Source: Actinocorallia populi (GTDB lineage Bacteria; Actinomycetota; Actinomycetes; Streptosporangiales; Streptosporangiaceae). From it: a DNA stretch of 64,000 nucleotides. The notes beneath the pieces are model-generated. The model did not search any database, had not been told where the DNA came from, and saw only the letters and a list, made by a program, of their open reading frames with translations. A program made the position numbers and the translations under genes. Numbering within the stretch: position 1 is the first letter of the stretch; each line of letters opens with the position of its first letter. Positions 16,297 through 25,041 of this stretch are shown piece after piece. Where the stretch lies: NCBI RefSeq assembly GCF_002995495.1, contig NZ_PVZV01000007.1, positions 186,001 through 250,000 on the forward strand, in the 5' to 3' direction.

Positions 16297-18812
16297 TTGC
16301 TGATCACCTCCAGGCTGGTGCCGGCCACCAGGACCGGCTTGATCTGGTCACGCTCGACCTCGAACGAGATGCTCGGGTCGGGGGTCTCGGGCGCGTTGAC
16401 GAAGGAGACGAACCGGCGCAGCACCTCGGGGTCGTTGAGGGCGTCGTCCCACTCGTCGGAGTAGCTCGCCACGTGCCGGGCCATCGCGGCGTCCAGCTCG
16501 GCGCAGATGCCCAGCCGGTCGTCGACGATGACCTCGCGCAGGTAGTCCAGGCCGCCCTCGAGCGACTCCATCCACACGGACGTGCGCTGCAGCCGGTCGG
16601 CGGTGCGGATGTAGAACATCAGGAACCGGTCGATGCAGGTGAGCAGCTGCTCGTCGGTCAGGTCGGTGGCGAACAGGTCGGCGTGGCGCGGCCGCATGCC
16701 GCCGTTGCCCGCCAGGTAGAGGTTCCAGCCCTTCTCGGTGGCGATGATGCCGAAGTCCTTGGACTGGGCCTCGGCGCACTCGCGGGCGCAGCCGGAGACG
16801 GCGGACTTGAGCTTGTGCGGGGCGCGCAGGCCGCGGTAGCGCAGCTCCAGCCTGATCGCCATGCCGACGGAGTCCTGGACGCCGTAGCGGCACCAGGTGG
16901 AGCCGACGCAGGACTTCACCGTCCGCAGCGACTTGCCGTAGGCGTGGCCGGACTCGAATCCCGCGTCGACCAGGCGCTTCCAGATCTGCGGGAGCTGCTC
17001 GACCCGCGCCCCGAACAGGTCGATGCGCTGCCCACCGGTGATCTTGGTGTAGAGGCCGTAGTCGCGGGCCACCTCGCCGATCACGATGAGCCGCTCCGGG
17101 GTGATCTCCCCGCCGGGGATGCGCGGCACCACCGAGTAGGTGCCGTTCTTCTGCATGTTGGCCAGGAAGTGGTCGTTGGTGTCCTGCAGCGCGGCCTGCT
17201 CGCCCTTGAGGACGTGGCCGTTGCCCAGGCTGGCCAGGATGGAGGCGACCGTGGGCTTGCAGATGTCGCAGCCGCGCCCGGTGCCGTGCTCGGCGATGAG
17301 CCGGCTGAAGGTGGTGATCTGACGGACCCGGATGATGTCGAACAGCTCGGCCCTGGAGTACTCGAAGTGCTCGCAGATGGCCTTGCTGACCTCGATGCCG
17401 GCGGCGGCCAGCTCGGCGTCCAGCAGCTTCTTGACCAGCGGGACGCAGCTGCCGCAGCTGGTGCCCGCGCGGGTGCAGCTCTTGACCGCGGGGACGTCGC
17501 GCAGCTCGTGCTCGGCGATGTCGCAGCGGATCTTCTCGGCCGTCACGTTGTTGCACGAGCAGATCACCGTGGTGCCGGGCAGGTCGCCGCCCGCGGCCTC
17601 GGTGCCGCCGAAGAGCATCTGCTCGGGCGCGCCGGGCAGGCTGCCGCCGACGTAGGCGCGCAGCGTGGAGTAGGACTCGGCGTCGCCGACCAGGACACCC
17701 CCGAGCAGTGTCCGGGCGTCGTCGCTGACCAGGAGCCTCTTGTAGACCCCGGCGACCGGGTCGGTGTAGGTGACGCCCAGGGCGCCGGCGGTGTCGGCGA
17801 AGGGATCGCCGAAGCTGGCGACGTCCACGCCCATCAGCTTGAGCTTGGTCGACAGGTCGGCGCCCTCGAAGGAGGCGGAGCTGTCGCCGTCGAGCAGGTG
17901 GTCGACGACCACCTCGGCCATGCTGAAGCAGGGGCCGACCAGGCCGTAGACCATGCCGCCGATCAGCGCGCACTCGCCGATGGCGTAGACGTCGGGGTCC
18001 TCGGTGCGGCAGGCGGCGTCGACGACGATCCCGCCGCGCTCGCCGACCTTCAGGCCGCTCTCCCGGGCCAGCTCGTCGCGCGGGCGGATGCCGGCGGAGA
18101 ACACCACGACCTGCGCGTCGATCTCCGAGCCGTCCTGCAGCACGACCCTGGCGACCGCGCCGTCCCCGCCCGCCTCCAGGCGGGTCATCGGGGTGCCGGC
18201 GTGCACGGCCATGTCCAGGGCCTCGATGTGGCGGCGCAGCATGGCGCCGCCGCCCTCGTCGAGCTGGCGCGGCATCAGCCAGGGCGCCACCTCCACGACG
18301 CTGCTGGCCAGGCCCAGGCCCTGGACGGCGCGGGCGGCCTCCAGGCCGAGCAGGCCGCCGCCGATCACCGCGCCGCTGGAGCGGCCCGCGGCGTAGTCGC
18401 GGATGGCGTCCAGGTCGTCGATGGTGCGGTAGACGAAGACGCCGGGCAGGTCCCTGCCCTCGACCGGAGGGACGAACGGGGCCGAGCCGGTGGCCAGCAC
18501 CAGGGCGTCGTAGCCGAGGACCCGCCCGCCCGAGGTGGTGACCGTGCGCCCCTCGCGGTCGATCGCGGTGACCCGCTCGCCGGTGATCACCGTGACCTCG
18601 TCGCCGTGCGGGGGGTAGGCCAGCTCCGCGCCCTCCAGGTGCGTGGTCAGCGCGACCCTGTCGTAGGCGGTGCGCGGCTCCTCGCCCACGACCGTGACCT
18701 TCCATGCCCCTGCGGTGTCACGCTCGCGCAGGGCCTCGACCAGCCGGTGCGCGGCCGGGCCGTGGCCCACCACCACCAGGTTCTCCGGGGTTGCCTCTCC
18801 TCCAACTGCCAT
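16293..18812 (-). CDS. nirB: Nitrite reductase (NADH) large subunit NirB
   Basis: Reduces nitrite to ammonium with NADH electrons. Order of domains: FAD/NAD(P) module from residue 10 (VVVGHGPAAHRLVEAL), BFD-like [2Fe-2S] region (CSCNNVTAEKI ... CTRAGTSCGSCVPLV), ferredoxin-like half domain, then siroheme/[4Fe-4S] site with SCVGSTWCRYG and SGCARECAE. 839 residues, standard length. The ATG at 18812 lacks a clear ribosome site; GTG at 18776 is an alternative. The promoter module at 18835-18872 matches one upstream of nasA at the same distance from the start codons, which favours 18812. Confidence 0.97.
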   Translation of the reverse strand: MAVGGEATPENLVVVGHGPAAHRLVEALRERDTAGAWKVTVVGEEPRTAYDRVALTTHLEGAELAYPPHGDEVTVITGERVTAIDREGRTVTTSGGRVLGYDALVLATGSAPFVPPVEGRDLPGVFVYRTIDDLDAIRDYAAGRSSGAVIGGGLLGLEAARAVQGLGLASSVVEVAPWLMPRQLDEGGGAMLRRHIEALDMAVHAGTPMTRLEAGGDGAVARVVLQDGSEIDAQVVVFSAGIRPRDELARESGLKVGERGGIVVDAACRTEDPDVYAIGECALIGGMVYGLVGPCFSMAEVVVDHLLDGDSSASFEGADLSTKLKLMGVDVASFGDPFADTAGALGVTYTDPVAGVYKRLLVSDDARTLLGGVLVGDAESYSTLRAYVGGSLPGAPEQMLFGGTEAAGGDLPGTTVICSCNNVTAEKIRCDIAEHELRDVPAVKSCTRAGTSCGSCVPLVKKLLDAELAAAGIEVSKAICEHFEYSRAELFDIIRVRQITTFSRLIAEHGTGRGCDICKPTVASILASLGNGHVLKGEQAALQDTNDHFLANMQKNGTYSVVPRIPGGEITPERLIVIGEVARDYGLYTKITGGQRIDLFGARVEQLPQIWKRLVDAGFESGHAYGKSLRTVKSCVGSTWCRYGVQDSVGMAIRLELRYRGLRAPHKLKSAVSGCARECAEAQSKDFGIIATEKGWNLYLAGNGGMRPRHADLFATDLTDEQLLTCIDRFLMFYIRTADRLQRTSVWMESLEGGLDYLREVIVDDRLGICAELDAAMARHVASYSDEWDDALNDPEVLRRFVSFVNAPETPDPSISFEVERDQIKPVLVAGTSLEVISK

Positions 18813-18834
18813 GAACAGATATTCGGAAGAACGC

Positions 18835-18872
18835 GTTTCGCGTCGGCGTCCCCATTGTCACCCCTGTGTTAA
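18835..18872 (-). promoter_or_regulatory. Shared nitrogen promoter module upstream of nirB (possible GlnR site)
   Basis: On the minus strand, TTAACACAGGGGTGAC (18872-18857), then GGGACGC and GAAAC at fixed offsets. The same three blocks occur before nasA (22725-22688) with identical spacing, and 44 nt separate the first block from the start codon in both. TTAAC-n6-GTGAC resembles actinobacterial GlnR boxes (GTnAC-n6-GnAAC). Regulator identity is inference. Confidence 0.55.
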
Positions 18873-18955
18873 AACACGCTCACGTCGAGACGCGGCCGTT
18901 GTCATGGCGTGACCAATAAGCAGACAAACTTCGCTTTTTCCCCAAAACGTAAAAC

Positions 18956-18980
18956 CCGCCGTGACTTCGAGTCACGGCGG
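18956..18980 (-). terminator. Rho-independent terminator of the nas operon
   Basis: Perfect 11-bp stem CCGCCGTGACT/AGTCACGGCGG with a 3-nt loop, 16 nt past the stop of the nasB-like gene. On the minus strand it is followed by GTTTTACGTTTT. This is the clearest intrinsic terminator in the window. Confidence 0.9.
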
Positions 18981-18996
18981 ATCTGCGGTCGGGGTC

Positions 18997-20490
18997 TCAG
19001 GCGTCCACGGACTCCTGCTCGCCCAACCAGGAGACGATGCCCTCCAGCGCGCTTCGGCAGGAGCCGCAGCCCGTGCCGGCCCTGGTCCGCTCCGCCACGT
19101 CCGCGGCGGTGCGGGCGCCTTCCTGCCAGCAGGCACGGATCCGGCCCTTGGTCACATTGTTGCAGTGGCAGACGGTCGCCGCATCCGGCATCCGCAACGG
19201 CGTGCCGGCCGGCTCGGCACCGCCGATCCCGCCGAACAGCAGGCTCAGCCGCTCCGACGGCAGCGCCGCGGCCCGGTCGTACAGCTGGGTGAGCGTCCCG
19301 GCGGTCGAGGTGTCCCCGAGCAGGATCGCGCCGACCAGCCGGCCGTCCCGGATCACCACCTTCTTGTAGGTGCCGCGCGAGGAGTCCGCGAACTGCAGCA
19401 CCTCCACGCCCTCGGCCTCGTCGTCGTGGTGGGTCTCGCCCATCGAGGCCAGTTCGATGCTCGCCGCCTTCAACCGGGTGATCTGCCTGGCGCCGGTGAA
19501 CCGGGCCGCCGGCTCGGTCCCGGCCAGCAGGTCCGCCAGCACCTCCGCCTGCTGCCAGGCCGGGGCGACCAGCCCGTACACCTCGTCCCGGTGCTCGCAG
19601 CACTCGCCGATCGCCCGGACGTCCGGGTCGGTGACCGAACGCAGCTCGTCGTCCACCAGGATCCCGCGGCCCACGGCCAGGCCCGCCTCACGGGCCAGGG
19701 ACACCTCGGGCCGCACCCCGCAGGAGAGCACCACCAGATCGGCCTCGACGAACTCGCGCCCGCCGTCCGGCAGGGCGAGCTCCACCCCGCAGACCACCGG
19801 GGCGCCGTCCGCGCCCGGGACCGTGCCCAACGCGCAGACCGCCGCGTTCAGCCTCGAGCCGATCCCCAGCCTGGCGAGCGTCCGCGCCAGCACCCTGCCG
19901 CCCTCGGGATCGAGCTGCCGCTCCATCAGATGCCCCGCCAGGTGCAGGACGGTGACCTCCAGGCCCCGGCCGACCAGGCCGCGGGCCGCCTCGATCCCCA
20001 GCAGCCCGCCGCCCACGACGACCGCCCTGCGGACGGTCCGCGCCATCTCGATGATCTCCTGGCAGTCCTCCAGGGTGCGAAACGCCAGCGCGCCCGCCGG
20101 CAGCCCGTCGACGGCGCTCGCCTCCCCGCCGTCCGGGTGGCGGACCGGGATCGGCGGGATGAACGCGGTGCTGCCCGTGGCCAGCACCAGGGTCTCGTAC
20201 GGGGTCACCGACCCGTCGGCGGCCGACACCAGCCGCGCCCGGCGGTCGATCGACACCACCGGCACCCCGGCCCGGACGTCCACCTCCTGCCGCTCGTACC
20301 AGGCGGGGTCGACCAGCCCGATGTGGTCGGGCCTGGCCGATCCCGCCAGCACGTTCGACAGCAGGATCCGGTTGTAGGGCCGCTGCGGCTCCGCGCCGAA
20401 GACGGTGATCGGGACCTTGCGGTCCCTGGCTCGCAACTCGGTGACCAGACGTGATCCGGCCATCCCGTTGCCGACGACGACGATGCTCAT
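18997..20490 (-). CDS. NAD(P)/FAD oxidoreductase with BFD-like [2Fe-2S] domain (nitrate reductase electron-transfer subunit)
   Basis: FAD/NAD(P) pyridine-nucleotide oxidoreductase resembling the N-terminal half of NirB. It starts MSIVVVGNGMAGSRLV and ends with a BFD-like [2Fe-2S] domain (CHCNNVTKGRI, TGCGSCRSAL). 497 residues. It lies 51 bp downstream of nasA on the same strand and probably passes NAD(P)H electrons to the molybdenum subunit, like NasB/NasC-type partners. ATG start with GAGGG 7 nt upstream. A strong terminator follows the stop. The name nasB is plausible, but usage differs between genera. Confidence 0.88.
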   Translation of the reverse strand: MSIVVVGNGMAGSRLVTELRARDRKVPITVFGAEPQRPYNRILLSNVLAGSARPDHIGLVDPAWYERQEVDVRAGVPVVSIDRRARLVSAADGSVTPYETLVLATGSTAFIPPIPVRHPDGGEASAVDGLPAGALAFRTLEDCQEIIEMARTVRRAVVVGGGLLGIEAARGLVGRGLEVTVLHLAGHLMERQLDPEGGRVLARTLARLGIGSRLNAAVCALGTVPGADGAPVVCGVELALPDGGREFVEADLVVLSCGVRPEVSLAREAGLAVGRGILVDDELRSVTDPDVRAIGECCEHRDEVYGLVAPAWQQAEVLADLLAGTEPAARFTGARQITRLKAASIELASMGETHHDDEAEGVEVLQFADSSRGTYKKVVIRDGRLVGAILLGDTSTAGTLTQLYDRAAALPSERLSLLFGGIGGAEPAGTPLRMPDAATVCHCNNVTKGRIRACWQEGARTAADVAERTRAGTGCGSCRSALEGIVSWLGEQESVDA

Positions 20491-20541
20491 CGGAAATCCC
20501 TCGGTCGGGGTGCGGCCCCTGCGCGCGGGCAGGGGAGAAGG

Positions 20542-22665
20542 TCAACGGAAGCCTTGCGGGAGCGGGTCCTGGGCGTGCGGTCCGGCGGGCTCGACCCGCA
20601 CCGCGCAGACCTTGAACTCCGGCATGCGGGAGACCGGGTCCAGCGCGGGGTTGGTGAGCGTGTTCGCCCTGCCCTCCCCGCCCCAGTGGAACGGCATGAA
20701 GACGGTGTCCTCGCGGATGGTGTCGGTCAGCCGCGCGCGGGCGACCGACACCCCCCGCCTGCTGGAGACCCGCACCAGCGAGCCGGGCTCGACGCCCAGC
20801 CGCTCGGCGAGGTCGGGGTGCAGCTCGACGAACGGCTCGGGCGAGGCCTCCACCAGCTGCTTCACCCGCCGGGTCTGCGCGCCGCTCTGGTAGTGGGCCA
20901 GCACCCGGCCGGTGGTCAGGTAGACCGGGTAGCCGTCGTCGACGTCCTCCTCGGGCCCGCGGTGCTCCACCGCGGTGAACACGGCGCGCCCGTCGGGGGT
21001 GGCGAAGCGCTCGAGGAACGGGCGCGGCGTGCCGGGGTGGCCGGGGGACGGGCACGGCCAGAACACCCCGCCCTCTCGCTCGATGCGCTCGTAGGTGATG
21101 CCCGAGTAGTCGGCGATCCCGCCGGCGCTGGCCCGGCCGAGCTCGGCGAAGACCTCCTCGGGATCGGTGCTCCAGGTGCCGGGCGCGCCCAGCCGGACCG
21201 CCAGCCCCCGGATGATCTCCAGGTCGGTCCGCACCCCCTCCGGCGGCGGCAGCGCCCGGTTGCGGCGCAGCACCCTGCCCTCCAGGTTGGTCATCGTGCC
21301 CGACTCCTCGGCCCACTGGGCGGAGGGCAGGACGATGTCGGCGCGCAGGGCCGTCTCGGAGAGCACGAAGTCCGCGACCACCAGCAGGTCCAGGGCGTTC
21401 AGCCGCTCCTCCACGACCGAGGCGCGCGGTGCCGAGACCACCGGGTTGGAGCCGAACAGCAGCAGCGCGCGGGGCCCGCCGGAGGTGCCCAGAGCCGTCA
21501 GCAGCTCGTAGGCCGACCGGCCGGGACCGGGGATGGCCTCCGGCTCCACCCCCCACACGGCCGCCACATGGACCCGCGCCGCCGGGTCGTCGATCCTGCG
21601 GTAGCCGGGCAGCTGGTCGGCCTTCTGGCCGTGCTCACGGCCGCCCTGGCCGTTGCCCTGCCCGGTGATGCACCCGTACCCGGAGCCCTCGGTGCCCGGC
21701 AGGCCCAGCGCCAGCGCCAGGTTGATGAAGGCGGTGACGGTGTCGACGCCCTGCGCCTGCTGCTCGGCGCCGCGGGCGGTGAGGATCAGGGAGCGGCGGC
21801 CCGCCGCCAGCATCCGCACGGCCTCGCGCATGTGCGCCACCGGCACCCCGGTGACGCGCTCCACCCGCTCGGGCCAGTAGGAGTTGACGGTGGTCCGCAG
21901 CGTGTCGAACCCGCTGGTCCTGTCCCGGATGTAGGCCTCGTCCAGCAGTCCCTCGCTCATCGCCAGGTGCAGCATGCCGTTGGCCAGCGCCAGGTCGGTG
22001 CCGGGGGTGAGCTGCAGGTGCAGGTCGGCCCGCGCGGCCGTGGGCGTGCGGCGCGGGTCGGCGACGATCAGCGCGCCGCCGCCGTCCTTCAGCCTGCTCA
22101 GGTGCCGCATGAACGGCGGCATCGTCTCGGCGACGTTCCCGCCCGCCATGAACACCACGTCGGCGTCGCCCACGTCGGTGATCGGGCCGGGCAGCCCGCG
22201 GTCCATGCCGAACGCCCGGTTGAGCGCGGCGGCCGCCGAGGACATGCAGAAGCGCCCGTTGTAGTCGATCTGCGAGGTCCCCAGGGCGATCCGGGCGAAC
22301 TTCCCGAGCTGGTAGGCCTTCTCGTTGGTCAGCCCTCCGCCGCCGAACACCGCGACCGCGTCCCTGCCGTGGGCGTCCTGCAGCGCCGTGACCCGGGCCG
22401 CGATCGCGTCGAGCGCGGCCTCCCAGGACACCGGCTCCAGCGGGGCCCCCTCGTGCGCCCGCATGAGCGGGCCGGTCACCCGGTCGGGGACATCCAGCAT
22501 CTCCGCCGCCGACCAGCCCTTCTGGCAGAGGCCGCCCGCGTTGGCGGGCACGTCCTCGCGCGGGGCGATCACCGCGGTCCCCGCTCCGGCGGCGATCGAC
22601 ATACCGCACTGCAGGGCGCAGTACGGGCAATGGGTGGGTGTGGCGCCCACTTCGCTTGCGGCCAT
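20542..22665 (-). CDS. nasA: Assimilatory nitrate reductase catalytic subunit (molybdopterin oxidoreductase)
   Basis: Molybdopterin oxidoreductase of the NapA/NasA branch, reducing nitrate to nitrite in the cytoplasm. The N-terminal [4Fe-4S] motif THCPYCALQCGM starts near residue 9, with the cluster-to-cofactor motif NAGGLCQKGW. Later come ANAL-type cofactor-binding segments and a C-terminal domain with LYLTTGRVLAHYQSG-like sequence (seen as VYLTTGRVLAHYQSG). There is no twin-arginine signal, so it is cytoplasmic and assimilatory. The ATG at 22665 puts the Fe-S motif at the family position; 707 residues. The window holds no nitrate transporter. Confidence 0.93.
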   Translation of the reverse strand: MAASEVGATPTHCPYCALQCGMSIAAGAGTAVIAPREDVPANAGGLCQKGWSAAEMLDVPDRVTGPLMRAHEGAPLEPVSWEAALDAIAARVTALQDAHGRDAVAVFGGGGLTNEKAYQLGKFARIALGTSQIDYNGRFCMSSAAAALNRAFGMDRGLPGPITDVGDADVVFMAGGNVAETMPPFMRHLSRLKDGGGALIVADPRRTPTAARADLHLQLTPGTDLALANGMLHLAMSEGLLDEAYIRDRTSGFDTLRTTVNSYWPERVERVTGVPVAHMREAVRMLAAGRRSLILTARGAEQQAQGVDTVTAFINLALALGLPGTEGSGYGCITGQGNGQGGREHGQKADQLPGYRRIDDPAARVHVAAVWGVEPEAIPGPGRSAYELLTALGTSGGPRALLLFGSNPVVSAPRASVVEERLNALDLLVVADFVLSETALRADIVLPSAQWAEESGTMTNLEGRVLRRNRALPPPEGVRTDLEIIRGLAVRLGAPGTWSTDPEEVFAELGRASAGGIADYSGITYERIEREGGVFWPCPSPGHPGTPRPFLERFATPDGRAVFTAVEHRGPEEDVDDGYPVYLTTGRVLAHYQSGAQTRRVKQLVEASPEPFVELHPDLAERLGVEPGSLVRVSSRRGVSVARARLTDTIREDTVFMPFHWGGEGRANTLTNPALDPVSRMPEFKVCAVRVEPAGPHAQDPLPQGFR

Positions 22666-22687
22666 GCAACGATCGTGTTCGGGAGCC

Positions 22688-22725
22688 GTTTCCGGCCCGC
22701 GTCCCTCGCATGACCGCGGTGTTAA
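22688..22725 (-). promoter_or_regulatory. Shared nitrogen promoter module upstream of nasA (possible GlnR site)
   Basis: On the minus strand, TTAACACCGCGGTCAT (22725-22710) followed by GGGACGC and GAAAC at the same offsets as before nirB. The 16-bp block is 12/16 identical to the nirB copy and lies 44 nt before the nasA ATG, exactly as in nirB. Confidence 0.55.
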
Positions 22726-22810
22726 TTGGGACTCACCCGGACCACGACCACTTGTCAGCAAATGGTTGGACCGTAGGTTTCCGCCATAGTTCCTGGCCTA
22801 ATGTCGAGAC

Positions 22811-23305
22811 ATGTCCGACGCCGCGTTCTTCGCCTCCCTTCCCCGTACCCGCGGGGCGGCCTCCGCCCTGCTCCTCGACGAACACGACCGCGTCCTGCTG
22901 GTCAAACCCACCTACAAGGCCGGCTGGTTCCTGCCGGGCGGGGTGATCGAACAGGGCGAGTCCCCCCTCGCCGCCTGCCTGCGCGAATGCATGGAGGAAC
23001 TGGGCCTCGTCCCCGACCTCGACGGGATCGCCTGCTTCGACTGGGCCCCGCCCGAAGGCGAGATCGACGCCACCAACGTCTGGGTCTTCGCCGGCCGGAT
23101 CAGCGCCGGGCAGGTCGCCCGGATCGCCCTGCCGCCCGACGAGCTCTCCGACCACCGGCTGGTGACGCGGGCCGAGATCCCCGACTTCGCGCCGCCGCAC
23201 ATCGCCCGCCGCCTGGAATCCGTCCTGGCCGCGGACGGCCGGACGCTCTACCTGGAGGACGGGACGCACCCGCGCGCCGCGCTGCCCCGGCCGGGAGCGC
23301 GCTAG
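22811..23305 (+). CDS. NUDIX hydrolase
   Basis: Hydrolyses nucleoside diphosphates linked to another moiety. The NUDIX box G-x5-E-x7-REUxEExGU is complete, from GGVIEQGESPLAACLREC to MEELGL (about residues 38-61). 164 residues, single domain. It is divergent from nasA, with about 145 bp between the starts. The specific substrate cannot be read from sequence. The ATG at 22811 has only a weak ribosome site. Confidence 0.9.
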   Translation: MSDAAFFASLPRTRGAASALLLDEHDRVLLVKPTYKAGWFLPGGVIEQGESPLAACLRECMEELGLVPDLDGIACFDWAPPEGEIDATNVWVFAGRISAGQVARIALPPDELSDHRLVTRAEIPDFAPPHIARRLESVLAADGRTLYLEDGTHPRAALPRPGAR

Positions 23306-23332
23306 GCAGGACGTGCCAGGGGCCGGCGGCCG

Positions 23333-23581
23333 TCAGACGGGGGCGCGGTCGCGGATCTGCTCGGCGCCGACCGGATCGCCGGCCCTGGCGCAGTGCGCCG
23401 AGCAGTACCAGTGCCGGCCGACCTCCACCCCGTGGCCGATCACCCGGCACGAGCAGTGCTCGCAGACCGGCGCCAGCCGGCTGATCGCGCACTCGAAGCT
23501 GTCGAACACGTGCACCACCCCCTGGGTGTGCACCTCGAACGCCAGGTCGTAATCGTTGCCGCAGACCTCGCACCTACCCAT
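23333..23581 (-). CDS. Small Cys/His-rich metal-binding protein (prokaryotic metallothionein-like)
   Basis: An 82-residue protein with four CxxC/CxxxC-type pairs: MGRCEVCGNDY, SFECA, CEHCSCRVIGHG and WYCSAHCA. The pattern matches actinobacterial proteins annotated as prokaryotic metallothionein or as treble-clef zinc-ribbon proteins; it probably binds Zn. ATG at 23581 with GGGGAG 7 nt upstream. It lies just after the NUDIX gene on the opposite strand. Function unknown. Confidence 0.75.
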   Translation of the reverse strand: MGRCEVCGNDYDLAFEVHTQGVVHVFDSFECAISRLAPVCEHCSCRVIGHGVEVGRHWYCSAHCARAGDPVGAEQIRDRAPV

Positions 23582-23650
23582 GCCGGACTCCCCCCGAAAT
23601 CGCATCCTTTCGGAGGCGGACCTACCCCCGGGGGCGCCCGCTCATGCGCC

Positions 23651-24304
23651 TCACCTGCGGCGGCGCGCCCGGACGGGGTTCTCCCTGGTCCACTCCTGTG
23701 AGCGCCCGGACGAGCGCAGCACCCGGATCCACGGGTCGTCCTCCCGGCACAGGGGCAGGTGCGGCACCCCCCACGCCCAGGCGGCCACGAGCACCTCGGG
23801 GTCGTCGGGACGGTAGTCCTCGCCGACCGCCCTGGCCAGGTCCCAGGCGTGCAGGTGCCACTCGACGCTCGCCGAGCCCGTGTGGTCGCCGACGGTGTAC
23901 TTGGTGCCCCGGTAGATCAGGTGGGTGCGGTTCCAGGAGTCGGGGATCAGGTCGAGGTAGGCGTCGGCCGACACCGTGAACGACATGATCCGCTCCCGGC
24001 CCGACTCGGGCGGCAGGACCGCCAGCTCGGCGGCGTTCTGGCGGGCCTGCTGGCGGATGAGCACCGCCGTGGCGGTGTCCTGGGCGAAAAGCTTGGCCAG
24101 CCGGCTGTCGGGGGCGTCCTGCAGGTACTCCAGGTTGTTCTCCGCGACGCAGCGCAGATGCCCCGCCAGGTCGACCGCCAGCCACTCCGGGCAGGGGGTG
24201 AGGGCGTCCCAGTCCGTGCAGCGGGCGGCGAACCACCTGATGGCGGCGACGCCCGCCCGGTAGGACTCCAGTACCCGGTCGCCGTCCGGCGGCCTGCGAT
24301 CCAA
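23651..24304 (-). CDS. Maleylpyruvate isomerase-family (DinB-like) mycothiol-type protein
   Basis: DinB-fold protein with the MDMPI N-terminal domain, a family that includes mycothiol-dependent maleylpyruvate isomerase. The metal-site histidines are seen in DLAGHLRCVAENN and SVEWHLHAWDLARA. 217 residues. The start is TTG at 24304, supported by GGGGGAG 5 nt upstream. No ring-cleavage genes lie nearby, so gentisate degradation is not supported; a mycothiol-linked transferase or detoxification role is as likely. Confidence 0.75.
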   Translation of the reverse strand: MDRRPPDGDRVLESYRAGVAAIRWFAARCTDWDALTPCPEWLAVDLAGHLRCVAENNLEYLQDAPDSRLAKLFAQDTATAVLIRQQARQNAAELAVLPPESGRERIMSFTVSADAYLDLIPDSWNRTHLIYRGTKYTVGDHTGSASVEWHLHAWDLARAVGEDYRPDDPEVLVAAWAWGVPHLPLCREDDPWIRVLRSSGRSQEWTRENPVRARRRR

Positions 24305-24476
24305 GTCGTCTCCCCCATCCCCCGCCGAGCCGCTGGCTCAGGTACCTCGCCACGCTGGTGACCCACCGCGACCATCCGCGTGCGCGCAGGTCAGATTCTC
24401 AGAGTTCCGGCCGCCGTGCCACTCGGCGCACAGCACGCCGGAACACCCGTCTCCCCGCCCGCGGAGGGCCGCGCGA

Positions 24477-24866
24477 CTAGACCCGCGTGAGGGCCCGGAA
24501 GCTCAGCTTGTGCGCCTCGCGGGCGGTCCGCAACCGGTCCAGTTCCTCACTGTAGGGGCGCACGGAGGCCTTCGCCCGCGCCTTGCGCCGAGAGATCTCG
24601 GCGGCCCTGGTGGAGCCGTAGGTGCGCGGACCCATCGCGACCCGCTCGGCGGCCTCCGCCGCGGTGATCGCCTCGCGCAGGGCGGCCTCCAGCGCGCCGT
24701 GCAGGCCCCGCAGCCCGGCGCCGTCCCCGCCCTCGGCCTGCGCCTCGCGCAGGGCGGCATCGGCGCGCTCGACGGCGGCGATCCGGTCGGGATAGCCCCC
24801 GGCGATCTCGCGGTCGGCGGCGTACCGCGCCGCGTCCTCCGGGCTGGTGCGTCGGCCGAAGACCAT
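24477..24866 (-). CDS. Hypothetical protein, helical
   Basis: 129 residues, rich in Ala, Glu and Arg, predicted largely helical (heptad-like spacing in residues 25-80). I do not recognise a family. ATG at 24866 with GGAAGG 7 nt upstream; a TTG two codons earlier is less likely. Divergent from the TetR gene at 25042. Confidence 0.6.
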   Translation of the reverse strand: MVFGRRTSPEDAARYAADREIAGGYPDRIAAVERADAALREAQAEGGDGAGLRGLHGALEAALREAITAAEAAERVAMGPRTYGSTRAAEISRRKARAKASVRPYSEELDRLRTAREAHKLSFRALTRV

Positions 24867-24988
24867 GATCAATCCTTCCGTTCACGTCTGGCCCAGCAGC
24901 CTACGCTTCCCCGGCCCGGACGGCATCCCCGCCGGAAGGTTTCGTGGCGCCTTCTCGGGGGGCGCGCCGGAAGGCGCGACGGACGTGG

Positions 24989-25004
24989 CCTTTACGTAGT
25001 AAGG
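24989..25004 (+). repeat. Dispersed near-palindrome, copy 4 (possible TetR operator)
   Basis: CCTTTACGTAGTAAGG, 37 nt upstream of a TetR-family ATG, in the gap between divergent genes. This is the only copy in a promoter position, and by place and symmetry it could be that regulator's operator. The same sequence elsewhere in the window sits at gene ends. Confidence 0.6.
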
Positions 25005-25041
25005 TGCGGGGTGTCCGCCGAGAGCACCATGAAGGGCCGCC

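Noticed and set aside
22671-22688. Additional AC-n9-AC GlnR-like match near the nasA start
   Set aside because: This loose pattern is expected often by chance; only the longer module shared with nirB was kept.
24305-24476. Gap between the MDMPI-family gene and the helical hypothetical gene
   Set aside because: About 170 bp; nothing beyond possible promoter sequence for the MDMPI-family gene.
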